Assembly: GCF_011947285.1 (NCBI RefSeq) | Contig: NZ_JAAOZT010000006.1 | Location: 496,001-560,000, forward strand | Length of the DNA: 64,000 nucleotides | Reading direction: 5' to 3' | From: Glaciimonas immobilis | Lineage (GTDB): Bacteria; Pseudomonadota; Gammaproteobacteria; Burkholderiales; Burkholderiaceae_D | Part shown: positions 62,414-64,000 of the stretch, in pieces | Position numbering within the stretch: the stretch's first letter is position 1 | Layout: each line of letters opens with the position of its first letter | Translations under genes and position numbers: made by a program | The notes under the pieces: generated by a model | What the model was told of the DNA's origin: nothing | Database searches by the model: none | What the model saw: the letters and a program-made list of their open reading frames with translations, nothing else

Positions 62414-63577
62414 ATGAGTGGTTTGGTTCGGACCCTACGTATTCTCGGTACGCGTGGTATTCCTGCAGCGCACGGTGGCTTTGAAACTTTTGCCGAACAT
62501 CTCGCCCTATATCTTGTGGCACAAGGCTGGCGCGTGGTGGTGTATTGCCAGGAAGAGGGTGCTGGAACAAAAGTTGAGGATGTATGGCATGGGGTGGAGC
62601 GCGTTCGTATTCCGGTGGCGAAAAGCGGGTCCAGATGCACCATGATATTTGACTGGAAGGCCACTGCGCACGCTTCCAGGCGTGGGGATTTGTGTCTCAC
62701 GCTTGGATACAACACGGCGATATTTTGCAGCCTGTTGCGTTTGAAGGGCGTGCCTAATCTGATCAATATGGATGGGATCGAATGGTCGCGCGTCAAGTGG
62801 GGAAAATTAGCCAAAATCTGGTTCTGGCTCAACGATTGGGCGGGCTGCTGGCTTGGAAACCATTTGGTGGCCGATCACCCGCAGATTAAAACTCATTTAG
62901 AGTCAAGGGTAGCGGCCGACAAGATCACTACCATCCCTTACGGGGCCGATAGCGTGACCAGTGCGCCGCTTGCGCCGGTGCTTGCGCTGGGGTTGGAGTC
63001 GGGTCGATTTTTGACCGTGATAGCGCGGGCCGAGCCGGAGAATTCAATTCTGGAGGTGGTACAAGGTTTCTCTGCGCGACCACGCGGCTATCAATTGGTT
63101 GTTCTGGGTAATTACCAACAAGATAATCCCTATCATCAGTCGGTGTTAGCTGCTGCCAGCAATGAAGTACGTTTCGTGGGAGCGATATACGACAAAACGG
63201 TGGTACAGGCCTTACGTTTTCATAGCGCCGCGTATGTGCATGGCCACCAGGTGGGGGGCACCAACCCTTCATTGGTCGAAGCCATGGGTGCGGGTAATGC
63301 GGTCATCGCGCATGACAACCGTTTTAACCGCTGGGTGGCGGGGGATGGCGCAGTGTATTTCAACGGGGCCACAGACTTCGGTCACGCTATGGATGCGCTG
63401 GTGGCAGATCCGGCAAAGCTGGCAGACTTGCGCCGTCATGGGCAGCGGCGCTTTCAAGACGCTTTCACCTGGCCGGACGTTTTAAAGCAATATCAACACT
63501 TGCTCGAACGGTATCTTCCGATGGGCGATACCATTCCTGATTCAGATATTGAAGAAAATGTAACTGCTGTTCCATAG
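62414..63577 (+). CDS. Glycosyltransferase with DUF1972 N-terminal domain
   Basis: This 387-residue GT-B enzyme has an N-terminal DUF1972 domain (LRILGTRGIPAAHGGFETFA), as in rhamnosyltransferase-like WchF/Cps proteins. The C-terminal half has GGTNPSLVEAMGAGNAVIAH. The Gly-rich GGFET loop and NMDGIEWSRVKWGKLAK are typical of the family. GGAG lies before the ATG at 62414. It is the intact relative of the truncated frame at 60945. It is the last plus-strand gene of the cluster in this window. Confidence 0.88.
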   Translation: MSGLVRTLRILGTRGIPAAHGGFETFAEHLALYLVAQGWRVVVYCQEEGAGTKVEDVWHGVERVRIPVAKSGSRCTMIFDWKATAHASRRGDLCLTLGYNTAIFCSLLRLKGVPNLINMDGIEWSRVKWGKLAKIWFWLNDWAGCWLGNHLVADHPQIKTHLESRVAADKITTIPYGADSVTSAPLAPVLALGLESGRFLTVIARAEPENSILEVVQGFSARPRGYQLVVLGNYQQDNPYHQSVLAAASNEVRFVGAIYDKTVVQALRFHSAAYVHGHQVGGTNPSLVEAMGAGNAVIAHDNRFNRWVAGDGAVYFNGATDFGHAMDALVADPAKLADLRRHGQRRFQDAFTWPDVLKQYQHLLERYLPMGDTIPDSDIEENVTAVP

Positions 63578-63737
63578 GAAAAGAGAACCAATAATCCAGT
63601 TTCCTGGTGTATCAGTTTCATCAGGATACGTACCTCGCACTCGCCGGTTTATGGGAAAGAAGACGATCCGGTAGCACCGATTGTGTCTCTGTTAGCTGCT
63701 CTGTTGCGGGCTGCACGTGACTGCTGGGGTGGCCTGA

Positions 63738-64000
63738 TTAATCCGATTCTAACCCGCAACACGCCGTCTTCCCGGAGTATCCCCGTTCAAACGGCTTATC
63801 ATGTCTCGATATTAGCAGGGAGATAGTGTTGAGCCACCTTTCGGTAGGCGCCGGATTGGCCATCGGGGCTGGTATCAATACCACCAAACTGAGCACGATT
63901 AGCCAGCGATGCAAGACGGGTTTGGGGAAAGTGCGGGAAATCCAAATAAAGCCGATACTGACACATGCGCCCAGCAGGCACCCGCTGACGACTTCTGACA
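63738..64000 (-). CDS. PAP2-type phosphatase, C-terminal part (continues beyond right edge)
   Basis: A minus-strand frame is open from the right edge to a TAA at 63740-63738 (86 codons visible). It reads SEVVSGCLLGACVSIGFIWI, which resembles the last PAP2 motif region (H-x3-D/E-V-x2-G-x2-LG). A second hydrophobic segment (WLIVLSLVVLIPAPMA) and a basic tail follow. PAP2 membrane phosphatases often recycle undecaprenyl pyrophosphate near polysaccharide loci. The catalytic first motifs lie outside the window, so the call is tentative. It converges on the glycosyltransferase gene. Confidence 0.5.
   Translation of the reverse strand, partial: SEVVSGCLLGACVSIGFIWISRTFPKPVLHRWLIVLSLVVLIPAPMANPAPTERWLNTISLLISRHDKPFERGYSGKTACCGLESD

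Overview
The window looks like a chromosome segment of a betaproteobacterium, most likely Burkholderiales and probably Oxalobacteraceae (relatives of Glaciimonas, Collimonas or Herbaspirillum). The reasons are the order nuoG-nuoN, then a DUF2818 gene, then a NUDIX hydrolase; a RelA with a degenerate HD domain; and an XrtB-type (EpsH/exosortase B) exopolysaccharide locus. The assignment rests on gene content and order only.

Layout. (1) 1-9941: the distal part of the respiratory complex I operon (nuoG partial to nuoN, DUF2818), closed by a terminator. (2) 10.2-21.0 kb: housekeeping metabolism: NUDIX hydrolase, sorbosone-dehydrogenase-like lipoprotein, ETF-ubiquinone oxidoreductase, acyl-CoA thioesterase, a PAS-LuxR regulator divergent from a 3-oxoacid CoA-transferase pair, alpha/beta hydrolase, RidA-family protein, RelA. 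(3) 21.2-29.0 kb: a tRNA-Val(CAC) followed by an integrase remnant and a gene-poor stretch with a secreted phosphatase, two cupins and at least four decayed genes. Three of those (Cache-domain protein, SAM methyltransferase, phytanoyl-CoA dioxygenase-like protein) have an in-frame TAG. This looks like an eroding genomic island. (4) 29.0-41.3 kb: two PEP-CTERM proteins flanking a two-partner secretion pair, a 2764-residue TpsA adhesin with about 23 YDG/MBG-type repeats and its TpsB transporter. (5) 41.5-63.6 kb: the exopolysaccharide/exosortase locus epsL-epsD-epsE, epsF-epsG-xrtB-epsI, gmd-fcl, polymerase/ligase, flippase, six glycosyltransferases, a secreted beta-helix protein and one decayed glycosyltransferase copy. 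A PAP2-type phosphatase gene enters on the minus strand at the right edge.

The most interesting signal is a 36-bp inverted repeat found three times: upstream of the giant adhesin operon, upstream of the second PEP-CTERM gene and upstream of epsF. Its arms covary (TGTCAG/CTGACA in two copies, TATCAG/CTGATA in the third). The centre carries GTAGG-type direct repeats 10 bp apart, and a TATAAT-like box follows at a fixed 11-12 bp. This suggests one transcription factor that switches on the polysaccharide machinery with its exosortase, a sortase substrate and a two-partner-secreted adhesin as one matrix regulon. No obvious regulator for it is encoded in the window.

Genes in regions 4 and 5 would act together: Gmd and Fcl make GDP-L-fucose, glycosyltransferases build a repeat unit, the flippase and polymerase assemble it, EpsF/EpsG control chain length, EpsE/EpsL export it, and XrtB/EpsI process PEP-CTERM proteins that may associate with the polysaccharide. 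The TpsA/TpsB pair would add a long surface fibre.
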